Below are positions 7,978 to 16,006 of a stretch of 64,000 bases of DNA, in pieces. A program made the translations under genes and the position numbers. Location: assembly GCA_020849855.1 (NCBI GenBank), contig JADZFO010000015.1, positions 1-64,000 on the forward strand, written 5' to 3'. Under the pieces are notes generated by a model that was given only the letters and a program-made list of their open reading frames with translations, was not told the origin of the DNA and did not search any database. This stretch comes from a bacterium (GTDB lineage Bacteria > 4484-113 > JAFGCY01). Numbering within the stretch: the first letter of the stretch is position 1; each line of letters starts with the position of its first letter.

Positions 7978-9585
7978 CTAGAGCTCGGGCGCTTCTGCCT
8001 CAATCTCAAAGGCGCGGCGCCAGGGGAAGTCGAAGTGCAACAGCGCTGCGGCCTGCTGCGGGATGCCAAGCGCGGCCAGCAGGTCGGCCCCGGCGCCGGC
8101 ACACCACTCGCGCCAATGGCGGCGCACGATCAGGCGCAGGCCCTGCAGCTTTGACTCGGCCAGGTCGCCGAAGTCAAAAGGGTTGATGCCGTCGGCCTTG
8201 CAGCGGGCAAGGATCTCGGGCCTGGCGATGGACTGGTACACAACGTCATCGGCGAGCCGTTCGAGCAGGAAGCGGCGAATAGGGGCGGCTCTTGAGCCGC
8301 CCGCTGCGACACCGGAAGAAGGCGAGTCAAGACTCGCCACTACGGAAGGATAAGAAGGCGATTCAAGACTCGCCACTTCGCCGCCACGGGGGGCGGCGCT
8401 GCTTCGCATGGCCAGGCTGATCAGAGCGGCGCTGGAACCGAGAGTGTTGAAGTTGGTGTTCCAGCCCAGCAGGGCCTGCAGACGGGCAGCGGCGTGTTCC
8501 AGGCGCGCAGCCAGGAAGGGGTTGAAGCCGTTGGCTGCGGCCAGGTCTGAGATGAACAGGGGCAGCTTGTTATCTCCCTGCAGGGTGCCGGCATCCGGCA
8601 AGAGGAAGGGGTTGTTGAAGGCCTTGCGCGGTTCGACGGCGAAGACATCCGGCTGGGGCTGCACACCATGGGTCACCAGCCACTGGGCCAGCGGCTCGGC
8701 GGCGTTGAAGTCAAAGCCCAGAAAGTGCGAAATGAAGTCGAGCCCCTCGGCCAGGCTGTGGCTTTCAAACATACCCGTGTAGCGCTCCGGGCCAGGGCTG
8801 GCCGGATGGACGCTCAGGCGCAGGGGCAGTGCCGGAGCGGACTGCAGATCCCGCGCGGCCCGGGCCAGCAGCAGCACAGCGCACTCGTCCGCGCCGTCAA
8901 AGACACTGAGCGGCAGGGGCCGGCGGCCCTCGGCCAGGCGGGCAGCGTTTTCATGGCGTCCGGCTTCAAGCAGCTTTGCGGCCTCGGCCAGATGCGGCCC
9001 GCTGGTCGCGTTGTCTTCCACCGCGAAGTGCAGACAGCCGAAGTCGAGCTCGCTGGCCAGTCGCAGGAGCTCATGGGCATTGCCCGCGCTGCGGGCGCGC
9101 AGCTCCAGGGCCTTCATCAGCACAGGGTCGACGGCGGTGCTGCCCTTGATTCCAGGCGCGGCCTGCCCGGCCTGATCATCAGGCTGGGCCAGATGCCGGC
9201 GCAGCGCCTCATGCTCAAGGAGACTGGCCTGGTCCTTGACGGTCATGCCCAGACGCGGGACACAAAGGAAGGCATAGAGCGGGCAGGCCCGGGCGATGTC
9301 GAAGAGCGCGTGACCAAGCTGCAGGATCGAGAGCAGCTGGCCCTCGCGGCGGCTCTGCACGAGCCCGCCATAGAGCAGCGCATCCAGGGAGAGCACAGCG
9401 GCATCGCAGCGCGAGGCGCCAGCGGTCAGCCACTCCAGCAGGGCCGGGCTGTCAGCGGCGGAGTGCAGGCCGCCCAGCAGACCGGCCGGCGGCAGCAGCA
9501 GCTCAATGCCGCCGATAGCGGCGAGGCGCTGCGGGAACTGCAGGTTCGGCGGCCGGCTGTCGAGCGGAATCAGGGCAATGCGCAT
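7978..9585 (-). CDS. DUF4127 family protein
   Basis: 535 aa, near the ~500 aa typical of the family. N-terminal MRIALIPLDSRPPN and YGGLVQSR near residue 72, and NAGTLQGDNKLPL-type segments further on, match DUF4127; the biochemical function is unknown. No signal peptide, so probably cytoplasmic. A Ser/Gly-rich stretch of about 35 residues near 395-435 is encoded by a run of palindromes (8284-8397) that interrupt the conserved sequence in frame. GATAAT lies 8 nt before the ATG, so the message is probably leaderless. Confidence 0.85.
   Translation of the reverse strand: MRIALIPLDSRPPNLQFPQRLAAIGGIELLLPPAGLLGGLHSAADSPALLEWLTAGASRCDAAVLSLDALLYGGLVQSRREGQLLSILQLGHALFDIARACPLYAFLCVPRLGMTVKDQASLLEHEALRRHLAQPDDQAGQAAPGIKGSTAVDPVLMKALELRARSAGNAHELLRLASELDFGCLHFAVEDNATSGPHLAEAAKLLEAGRHENAARLAEGRRPLPLSVFDGADECAVLLLARAARDLQSAPALPLRLSVHPASPGPERYTGMFESHSLAEGLDFISHFLGFDFNAAEPLAQWLVTHGVQPQPDVFAVEPRKAFNNPFLLPDAGTLQGDNKLPLFISDLAAANGFNPFLAARLEHAAARLQALLGWNTNFNTLGSSAALISLAMRSSAAPRGGEVASLESPSYPSVVASLDSPSSGVAAGGSRAAPIRRFLLERLADDVVYQSIARPEILARCKADGINPFDFGDLAESKLQGLRLIVRRHWREWCAGAGADLLAALGIPQQAAALLHFDFPWRRAFEIEAEAPEL
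8284..8397. repeat. Cluster of four hairpins inserted in frame in the DUF4127 gene
   Basis: GGCGGCTC-TT-GAGCCGCC (8284-8301), GGCGAGTC-AA-GACTCGCC (8321-8338), GGCGATTC-AA-GACTCGCC with one mismatch (8357-8374), and GCCGCC..GGGCGGC near 8381-8397. The first three share 8-nt arms and a 2-nt loop; the middle two are followed by ACTAC or ACTTC. The coding frame stays open through all of them. Confidence 0.85.
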
Positions 9586-9671
9586 GCAGGGTGATTATCG
9601 AGCCGGGCGGGGCGGAAGGCTAACAAGCGGGAAGGGGCCTTATCAATGCAGGTGCGCTCTACGGGGACACT

Positions 9672-9728
9672 GGGCGCACAGCCGTGCGCCCCTACAAGAA
9701 CACCGGGCGCGCTCCACGCGCCCCTACA
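9672..9728. repeat. Two hairpins with CTACA trailers
   Basis: GGGCGCAC-AGCC-GTGCGCCC followed by CTACA (9672-9696), then GGGCGCG-CTCCA-CGCGCCC followed by CTACA (9705-9728). The second trailer supplies the TAG stop codon of the isoaspartyl peptidase gene on the minus strand. Confidence 0.8.
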
Positions 9729-10767
9729 GGGAGCCATCGGCGCTGTCGAGAAGCTGCTCCGGCACGCCGGAGGCGATGCGGCTGGTGGAGGTGCACCAGG
9801 CGCGGCGGCCCTGTGCGTCCAGCACGATCACGCCGGCCTTGCCGTCAACCTTGCTGACCATCTCGGCCACGCCGGCGCGTGCGGCGCTGAGCGCGTCCTG
9901 GCCCTCGGCCATGCGGTCATAGACGAACTTGGCCAGCAGCACGCGCATGGCCGCTTCACCGTGCCCGGTGGCGGTGACCGCCCCGGCTGGCCCGGCATAG
10001 GACCCGGCGCCGATGATCGGGCTGTCGCCAACGCGGCCGGGCATCTTCATCATGATCCCGCCGGTGGATGAGCCGACGGCGATCCGTCCTGCAGAGTCGA
10101 TGGCGCAGGCGCCGACTGTGTCCCCCTGCTGCGGCGTGGGTTCCACTCCGCCGGCGAGGGTGGAGGAGTCCAGATCACTGGCGCCGCCGCGTCCGGAGCC
10201 GCTGCCGCCATCCTGGCCTCTCCCGCCCGGCCTGTAAGTGCTTTGGCTGGCCTGGGGCGGCTCGGCCTTGCTTTCAAGGAAGATCGAGGTCTCGAAGCTC
10301 TCGCCGCTGTCTTTCAGCTGCTGCCACTGGGCCCGGCGGCGTGGCGAGGCCAGTTCGTCCGGACCGCAGAGCGGCAGGCCGATGCGCTTGGCGAAGGCGA
10401 TGGCGCCGGCCCCGGCGAGCAGTTCATGTGGCGTCTGTTCCAGCACGGCGCGGGCGACGAGGATCGGGTTGCGCACACCGATCAGGCAGGCCGCAGCGCC
10501 AGAGCGCAGGTCTTCGCTGCGCATCAGGAAGCAGTCGTTCTCCACCACGCCGTCGGCGTTGAGGCTGGAGCCATAGCCCGCGTTGAAGGTTTCATTGTTT
10601 TCCAGCTCGAGGATGGCGGCAACCACGCTGTCCAGGGCTGTGCCGCCGGCGTCCAGCACGGCCTGGCCGGCGCGCGCCGCGGCCTGGGTGCCGGCCTGAT
10701 AAGCCGGCCAGACGTGGTCCTGAATCCAGCCGGCGCCGCCGTGGACGATGATTGTTGCCTTGCTCAT
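9724..10767 (-). CDS. Isoaspartyl peptidase/plant-type L-asparaginase (Ntn hydrolase)
   Basis: 347 aa. These enzymes are made as precursors and cleave themselves before a catalytic Thr, then hydrolyse beta-aspartyl dipeptides and asparagine. HGGAGW is at the N-terminus, NAGYGSSLNADG near residue 62, the autocleavage/nucleophile motif GDTVGACAID near 215, and RVGDSPIIGAGSYA near 242. A Gly/Ser/Pro-rich insert of ~45 residues precedes the cleavage site, where family members usually have a flexible linker. TAGAAT lies 8 nt before the ATG. The stop codon falls in a repeat hairpin, so the last few residues (DSADGSL) may be repeat-derived. Confidence 0.93.
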   Translation of the reverse strand: MSKATIIVHGGAGWIQDHVWPAYQAGTQAAARAGQAVLDAGGTALDSVVAAILELENNETFNAGYGSSLNADGVVENDCFLMRSEDLRSGAAACLIGVRNPILVARAVLEQTPHELLAGAGAIAFAKRIGLPLCGPDELASPRRRAQWQQLKDSGESFETSIFLESKAEPPQASQSTYRPGGRGQDGGSGSGRGGASDLDSSTLAGGVEPTPQQGDTVGACAIDSAGRIAVGSSTGGIMMKMPGRVGDSPIIGAGSYAGPAGAVTATGHGEAAMRVLLAKFVYDRMAEGQDALSAARAGVAEMVSKVDGKAGVIVLDAQGRRAWCTSTSRIASGVPEQLLDSADGSL

Positions 10768-10775
10768 GCCTGCAG

Positions 10776-10781
10776 ATTCTA
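10776..10781 (-). promoter_or_regulatory. -10 box TAGAAT, leaderless promoter
   Basis: Ends 8 nt upstream of the isoaspartyl peptidase ATG on the minus strand, in the 86-nt divergent gap to the pyrimidine phosphorylase gene. A TAATGT box 6 nt before the GTG at 10854 may serve the other direction. Confidence 0.5.
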
Positions 10782-10853
10782 GTCCGGTATTGAACTGTGC
10801 GTCGGGCTATATACGATGATGTGTGGGTACATGCATGCTGCTAATGTAATGTT

Positions 10854-12227
10854 GTGGATGTCCTTCAACTGATCCGCCAGAAACGCGCCGGTCAGGAGCT
10901 TACAGAAGAACAGATCAGCTGGCTGGTCAAAGCCGCGGTGGAAGGCACTGTGCCGCAGTATCAGCTTTCCGCGCTGCTGATGGCCCTCTGTTACGAGCAC
11001 CTGACTTACAGCGAAACCCGCGCGCTGACCATGGCTTTTGTCGCCTCCGGCGAGCGTCTGCGCTGGCCGCCTTCTGTGGGCACCATTGTGGACAAGCACA
11101 GCACCGGCGGCGTGGGCGACAAGACCAGCCTGCTGCTGGCGCCCTGGCTGGCGGCGGCGGGCCTCAGCGTGCCCAAGATGAGCGGCCGGGGCCTGGGGCA
11201 TACCGGCGGGACGATCGACAAGCTGGAGAGCATCCCGGGCTTTCAGGTCAACCTGGGCCGCGCGGACATGGACCGCCTGCTGACTGAAGTGGGCTGCGCC
11301 GTGGTGGCGCAGAGCACGACGATGGTGCCGGCGGACAAGCTGTTCTATCAGCTGCGCAACGACACTGACACCGTGAACGAGGACGGCCTGATCGCCGCTT
11401 CGGTGATGGGTAAGAAGCTGGCCGCTGGTGCGCACTACATCGTGCTTGATGTGAAGTGCGGCAGCGGCGCCTTCTTCAAGGACATAGAGCGCGCGCGCAA
11501 CTTCGCGCAGATCGCTGTGCGCCTGGGCCACGACTTCGGCCGCCGGGTGGCCTGCGTGATCACCAACATGGACCAGCCCCTGGGCACGGCGGTGGGCAAC
11601 ACCCTTGAAGTTAAGGAAGTGCTGGACCTGCTGGAAGGCCGCAGCCAGCAGCCGGACCTGATAGAGCTCTGCGTGACCCTGGGGGCGGTGCTGCTGGTGC
11701 TGACCGAGGGGGCGACAAACGTGGAGGCCGGGCGCGAGATCATGCTGGAGCAGCTTGAGTACGGCATGGTGCTGGAGCGCTTCAAGAACTGGGTGGCTGC
11801 GCAGGGTGGCGACCTGGAGGCCTTCCGCCGCGATCTGGGACGCCTGGACGGCTACCGCAAGGTGGAGGTGCGGGCCGTGCGCCGCGGCTACGTGGCGGCG
11901 ATGCAGGTGGAGGCTCTGGGCGAGCTGCTGCGCTCGATGGGAGCCGGTCGCTATGTTGAGGGCGATGTGATCTATCCGCTGACCGGGCTGCTGGCGCAGA
12001 AGAAAGTAGGCAGCGAGTTCGCCGAGGGCGAGGTGCTGGCCACGCTTTATGCGCGCCCGGATGACCCGCGCAGTGACCAGGAGCTGGGCATGGCGCTGAT
12101 GCGCTGCTACAGCTTCTCGGAGTCGCCGGTGCAGCGGCCGGAGCTGATCCATGAGATCGTCGGCCTGGAGGACTATCTGCAGATCGCCTGGCAGCAGGGT
12201 ACGGCGCGCCTGGGTCCGCCGGCATAG
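10854..12227 (+). CDS. Thymidine/pyrimidine-nucleoside phosphorylase
   Basis: 457 aa. It converts thymidine or uridine plus phosphate into base plus (deoxy)ribose-1-phosphate. The helical N-terminal domain (1-70) leads into KHSTGGVGDKTS near residue 80 (phosphate site), then SGRGLGHTGGTIDKLES and DVKCGSGAFF. The C-terminal domain carries VRAVRRGYVAAM and GDVIYPLTG. It could equally be deoA or pdp, which sequence alone does not separate. The start is GTG with a possible TAATGT -10 box 6 nt upstream. Confidence 0.95.
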   Translation: MDVLQLIRQKRAGQELTEEQISWLVKAAVEGTVPQYQLSALLMALCYEHLTYSETRALTMAFVASGERLRWPPSVGTIVDKHSTGGVGDKTSLLLAPWLAAAGLSVPKMSGRGLGHTGGTIDKLESIPGFQVNLGRADMDRLLTEVGCAVVAQSTTMVPADKLFYQLRNDTDTVNEDGLIAASVMGKKLAAGAHYIVLDVKCGSGAFFKDIERARNFAQIAVRLGHDFGRRVACVITNMDQPLGTAVGNTLEVKEVLDLLEGRSQQPDLIELCVTLGAVLLVLTEGATNVEAGREIMLEQLEYGMVLERFKNWVAAQGGDLEAFRRDLGRLDGYRKVEVRAVRRGYVAAMQVEALGELLRSMGAGRYVEGDVIYPLTGLLAQKKVGSEFAEGEVLATLYARPDDPRSDQELGMALMRCYSFSESPVQRPELIHEIVGLEDYLQIAWQQGTARLGPPA

Positions 12228-12274
12228 TTCGGATCAAGGCCGCGGGCTGAACCGCTGCTCATGCAGGCCTGCTA

Positions 12275-14062
12275 TCAGGCCGGGCTGGGCGGCGCTTCGT
12301 CTGTCAGCGCCGGGCCATCCGCGCTCGCCGGGAAAACGGCGGTTGCCGCGCTGCTGGCGACTGGCTCCTGAAGCTCAGACATGCCGGGGGCTTCTGCCGC
12401 GCCCAGCGAGAAGAGCAGGCTGGCGGCAGGGCTGTCCGGCGCGGCTGACTCCGCCGCGGGCCGGGCCAGGCTGTCCACCGCATCCTGCATCGCCCGCGAG
12501 AGGTCGCCAAGTTCGCTTTCCTCCGACAGGGCCAGTGGCATGACCTTGCCCGAGCGGGCGATCTCGCGGCTCTTGTGGGTCAGCACCTGCAGCGGACGGA
12601 CAAGACGCCGGGCCTCAAGCCAGGCCAGCAGCAGGCTGAGGGCGATGCCGGCGAGGAAAATCCCGGCGACCAGCCAGGTCTGACGCCAGCGGCGCACCCC
12701 GGCTTCGTTGCGGTCCGCGTACATGGCGCGGGCGATCTTGCTTTCCAGGGTGGCGCCGAGAACCCAGCGCTCGCTGGGCAGCGGCACGAGGGCCAGGTAC
12801 TTGCCGTCTTCCTGTTTGCCGTAAATGCTGAGGCTGGTGCCGGCGGCAAAGACGTCTGTATCAAGCTGGTCGGCGAAGACAGCCAGCTTCTTGAGCAGCA
12901 CGTTGGCGTCGTCGGTGATTGCCTTGGCGGGCTTTTCTTCGTCAGGCACGGGGGCGCCGGAGAGGGCCTTGACCCCCAGCAGCTCCTCGCCGCCTTCGGC
13001 CGCCGCCAGCAGTGTGCCGTCGGGGCGCTGCAGCCAGGAAACGGAGCCGCCGCCAATTTTGAGCGTCAGCACTTCCTGCTCCACGCCTTCCAGCGAAACC
13101 TCGCAGCCGGCCACGGCGACCAGCTTGTCGCCGATTAGCACGGGGCTGAGGCAGGCGACGACCCAGCCGCCGGAGATCCAGGAGCAGTAGGGGGAAGTCC
13201 AGACCACGCCCTCAGTGTTGGCCTTGTCCGCCGACCAGGCGAAGAGCGGCGTGTCCGTGAGGTCCTTGGCGCCTTCAATCTGCATGGTGTCGACGAAGGG
13301 GTAGGTGCGCAGCAGGGAATCGTTGGTCAGGATGAAGGCCTGGCCGGCCAGCTTGTCGCCGGAGACAGCTTCCTTGAGCAGGACATCCAGCGCTGCGGTG
13401 GCATAGAGGCGCTGCTTCTCGTAGGCGGTGAATGCCGTGCCGGCGCCGCGCGAGCGGTAGAAGACCGCGGCGTCGCCGTCGTCCATCACCTTGCGCAGGG
13501 CGCCGTCGCGGCCCTGGCTGTACATGATGGGGTTGTCCAGCTTGGCCTTGGCGCCGGAAGGCATGCCGCCCCCTGCAGCGTCTGCCGGGGGAGAAGCGGG
13601 TGCTGCGGGATCCGCCGCAGCAGGGGACTTGTCCGTTGCTGAGCTGTACTTATCAGTTGCACCAGCAGCAGAGCCTTCAGCGCTCCCAGCCGGAGCGGCC
13701 GTTTTGGCCGGGGCGGCAGTGTTCTGCGGCTGAGGTACCTGCTGGGAGGTTGTCGGGGCGTAGACCTCCGGCTTCAGCAGGACCTGTTTTGTATAGGCGG
13801 CCAGCACCTGCGAGCTGTAGGCCAGGCGTCCGAGCCGCGCTTCGACGGCCAGAGCCTGGGCCTCCGCGCTGGCCTTCAGGGGCAGGATGATGGCGTTCCT
13901 GCCGTCCTCGGAGTCCGGGTCAAGGGCGCTCTCAGCGCTGCCGGGGCCAATGATGCCCATCAAAGTCAGCAGCAGAACGATGGCGGCCGGCAGGCCGGCA
14001 CCAAGCAGCGCCAGGCGCGTCAAGTTGCGCGCGATGGAAGGATGGCTGCTGCGGGGATTCAT
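12275..14062 (-). CDS. Membrane sensor protein: Cache-like domain plus HAMP, no output domain
   Basis: 595 aa. Membrane segment at about residues 20-43, a large extracytoplasmic region (~45-455) with a Cache-type end (SERWVLGATLESKIARAMY), a second membrane segment (LVAGIFLAGIALSLLLAW), then a HAMP linker (RRLVRPLQVLTHKSREIARSG...LGDLSRAMQDAV). About 65 Ala/Ser/Pro-rich residues follow with no kinase, cyclase, GGDEF or chemotaxis domain. The extracytoplasmic part holds an Ala/Pro-rich insert. The ATG is chosen because TATACT ends 7 nt upstream and upstream residues look non-coding. Confidence 0.75.
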   Translation of the reverse strand: MNPRSSHPSIARNLTRLALLGAGLPAAIVLLLTLMGIIGPGSAESALDPDSEDGRNAIILPLKASAEAQALAVEARLGRLAYSSQVLAAYTKQVLLKPEVYAPTTSQQVPQPQNTAAPAKTAAPAGSAEGSAAGATDKYSSATDKSPAAADPAAPASPPADAAGGGMPSGAKAKLDNPIMYSQGRDGALRKVMDDGDAAVFYRSRGAGTAFTAYEKQRLYATAALDVLLKEAVSGDKLAGQAFILTNDSLLRTYPFVDTMQIEGAKDLTDTPLFAWSADKANTEGVVWTSPYCSWISGGWVVACLSPVLIGDKLVAVAGCEVSLEGVEQEVLTLKIGGGSVSWLQRPDGTLLAAAEGGEELLGVKALSGAPVPDEEKPAKAITDDANVLLKKLAVFADQLDTDVFAAGTSLSIYGKQEDGKYLALVPLPSERWVLGATLESKIARAMYADRNEAGVRRWRQTWLVAGIFLAGIALSLLLAWLEARRLVRPLQVLTHKSREIARSGKVMPLALSEESELGDLSRAMQDAVDSLARPAAESAAPDSPAASLLFSLGAAEAPGMSELQEPVASSAATAVFPASADGPALTDEAPPSPA

Positions 14063-14069
14063 CGAGGCG

Positions 14070-14075
14070 AGTATA
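14070..14075 (-). promoter_or_regulatory. -10 box TATACT, leaderless promoter
   Basis: Ends 7 nt before the ATG at 14062 on the minus strand and fixes the start of the Cache-HAMP gene. Confidence 0.55.
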
Positions 14076-14151
14076 ACACTGCGGCGGGGCACTTGAGACC
14101 GGACGAGGGCCGCGCGCGCGGTGTTTGGCAGGCCCGGACGGAGCGGCTGTA

Positions 14152-14283
14152 ATGAGATTGATTGCGATTCCTGATGAAGGGGCAATTGAGCTTGAGGCCC
14201 AAAGCAGTCTGCCAACAGAATTGGATAACTATTCACAGATACTTAACGCAGGAATAGATAAGCTGCACTTTGCCGTAATTTAG
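14152..14283 (+). CDS. Possible small protein upstream of murC
   Basis: A 43-codon frame beginning MRLIAIPDEGAIELEAQ and ending IDKLHFAVI, with a protein-like, acidic composition and lower G+C than neighbours. It occupies most of the 274-nt gap between the sensor gene and murC. No ribosome site was found, and the ATG overlaps a TGTAAT. No family recognised. Confidence 0.3.
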   Translation: MRLIAIPDEGAIELEAQSSLPTELDNYSQILNAGIDKLHFAVI

Positions 14284-14319
14284 CGTTACAGGCGCCTTAT
14301 CTTTACGCAGAGCTTGGCC

Positions 14320-14325
14320 TATAAT
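14320..14325 (+). promoter_or_regulatory. -10 box TATAAT for murC
   Basis: Ends 11 nt before the TTG at 14337. An upstream in-frame TTG at 14325 would overlap the box, so the downstream TTG is preferred. Confidence 0.55.
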
Positions 14326-14336
14326 TGCCTCTCTCC

Positions 14337-15863
14337 TTGATCAAGCAATCAACCAAACGTATCCACTTCATCGGAATTGGTGGTGCCGGCGTCAGCGCGC
14401 TGGCACGCCTGATGCTGCAGATGGGCAAGGAAGTCACCGGCTCGGACTGCAGCAGCTCTTCGGTAACCGAAGGGCTGAAGGGGCTCGGCGCGACTGTCTG
14501 GCTGGGCCATGACGAGCGCTATGCGCGCCAGGCGGATATGGTGGTTTACAGCACGGCGGTGAAGCCGGGCAACCCCGAGCTTGATTACGCCCGCGAGAAG
14601 GGTATGACCCTGCTGACCCGCATTGAGATGCTCAGCTATCTGGCCAGCCGCCAGGACAGCATTGTTGTCTCGGGCAGCCATGGCAAGAGCACGACCTCCA
14701 GCATGATCGCCACGGCTTTCATTGCTGCCGAGAAGGACCCGACCATCGTGCTTGGTTCCGAACTGCTCAGCGGTATCGGATCCGCGCGCTTGGGCAAGAG
14801 CAAGGTCTTTATCTGTGAGGGCGATGAGAGCAATAACTCGATCCTCGAGTTCAAGCCCCGCGTTTCAGTCGTGACCAACATCGACTGCGACCACATGGAC
14901 TTCCACGGCAGCCTGGCCAACCTGAAGGACAGCTTCATCCGCTTCCTGAACGCGCCAAACCGCAGTGGCTACAGCGTGGTCTGCAGCGACGACGAGAACA
15001 TCCGCAGCATCCTGCCCAAGCTGACCGGCCGCGTGGTGACCTATGGCTTCAACCGCGACGCGGACTACCAGGCCCAGGGCCGCCGCCTGAACAACGAGGG
15101 CGGCATCAGCTTTGAGGTGCACCACAAGACCCGCGGACCGCTGGGCGAGGTGGAGCTGCGCTTCCCCGGCGACCACAATGTGCTTAATGCCCTGGCCACG
15201 GTGGCTGTCTGCCTGGAGTGGGGCCTGTCGCTGTCGGTGGTCAGCATGGCGCTGTGGGCCTTCCCGGGCGTGCACCGCCGCTATGAACGTATCTATGAGG
15301 ACCGCGAGATGGGCCTGCGCGTGATCGACGACTACGCGCACCACCCCAGCGAGATCATGGCCCTGCTGAAGGCCGCGCGCGAGGTGCACAAGGGCCGCAT
15401 GCGCGCGATCTTCCAGCCGCACCGCTATACGCGCAGCAAGAACCTGGCGACTGAGTTCCCGCCGGCCTTCGCGCTTGCTGACGAGATCATCCTGGCGCCG
15501 ATCTACACCGCCAACGAGCCGCCCATCGCCGGCATCGGCGTGGACTACCTGAACCGCTTCTTCCAGGAGCACTACAAGGGCGAGATGAAGCTCAAGTGCA
15601 TGCGCAGCCTTGAGGAGATCAGCGAGTATCTGCAGGGCAGCACTGAAACGGGCGACATGGTGCTGACCGTCGGCGCGGGTAACATCGACCGCGTGGCCTA
15701 TGAGCTGCGGGCCTACCTTGAGCAGCGCAAGAGCGAGCTCAGCGCGCCGATCGACCTCGAGCGCCTGCAGGCGGGTATCAGCATGAACGGCGACTTTGAA
15801 GAGATCGTCGAAGCGGAGGAGTTCAGCACCAGCGAGAGCCTGAACTTCAACCCGGCCGACTAA
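14337..15863 (+). CDS. murC: UDP-N-acetylmuramate--L-alanine ligase
   Basis: 508 aa. It adds the first L-Ala of the peptidoglycan stem peptide in the cytoplasm using ATP. The N-terminal Rossmann segment is IHFIGIGGAGVSALA, the ATP loop SGSHGKSTTS is near residue 115, and the central domain contains DYAHHPSEI and QPHRYTR. The TTG start gives MIKQSTKRIHF, matching the usual MurC N-terminus. It opens the division cluster; murB, often found between murC and ddl, is absent here. The last ~40 residues are acidic and variable. Confidence 0.97.
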   Translation: MIKQSTKRIHFIGIGGAGVSALARLMLQMGKEVTGSDCSSSSVTEGLKGLGATVWLGHDERYARQADMVVYSTAVKPGNPELDYAREKGMTLLTRIEMLSYLASRQDSIVVSGSHGKSTTSSMIATAFIAAEKDPTIVLGSELLSGIGSARLGKSKVFICEGDESNNSILEFKPRVSVVTNIDCDHMDFHGSLANLKDSFIRFLNAPNRSGYSVVCSDDENIRSILPKLTGRVVTYGFNRDADYQAQGRRLNNEGGISFEVHHKTRGPLGEVELRFPGDHNVLNALATVAVCLEWGLSLSVVSMALWAFPGVHRRYERIYEDREMGLRVIDDYAHHPSEIMALLKAAREVHKGRMRAIFQPHRYTRSKNLATEFPPAFALADEIILAPIYTANEPPIAGIGVDYLNRFFQEHYKGEMKLKCMRSLEEISEYLQGSTETGDMVLTVGAGNIDRVAYELRAYLEQRKSELSAPIDLERLQAGISMNGDFEEIVEAEEFSTSESLNFNPAD

Positions 15864-15971
15864 GCCACCCGCGCCCGCAACACTGATTCACACACCGAAC
15901 CAACAAGGTACGTCGCGCACGTCCGCGCGCGGCGGCAGGTGAACACTGCGTCATCCTTATACTCATTGGCG

Positions 15972-15980
15972 TGGTATAAT
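15972..15980 (+). promoter_or_regulatory. Extended -10 promoter TGG-TATAAT upstream of ddl
   Basis: A consensus TATAAT (15975-15980) with the TGn extension, 26 nt before the ddl start. Unlike most promoters in the window it leaves room for a ribosome site (GGAGG at 15997-16001). Apart from this site the 143-nt gap after murC shows nothing further. Confidence 0.6.
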
Positions 15981-16006
15981 CGACGCCTTCGTTTTTGGAG
16001 GGTTGG

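Noticed and set aside
10779-12152. Minus-strand frame over the pyrimidine phosphorylase
   Set aside because: Antisense of a well-conserved enzyme gene.
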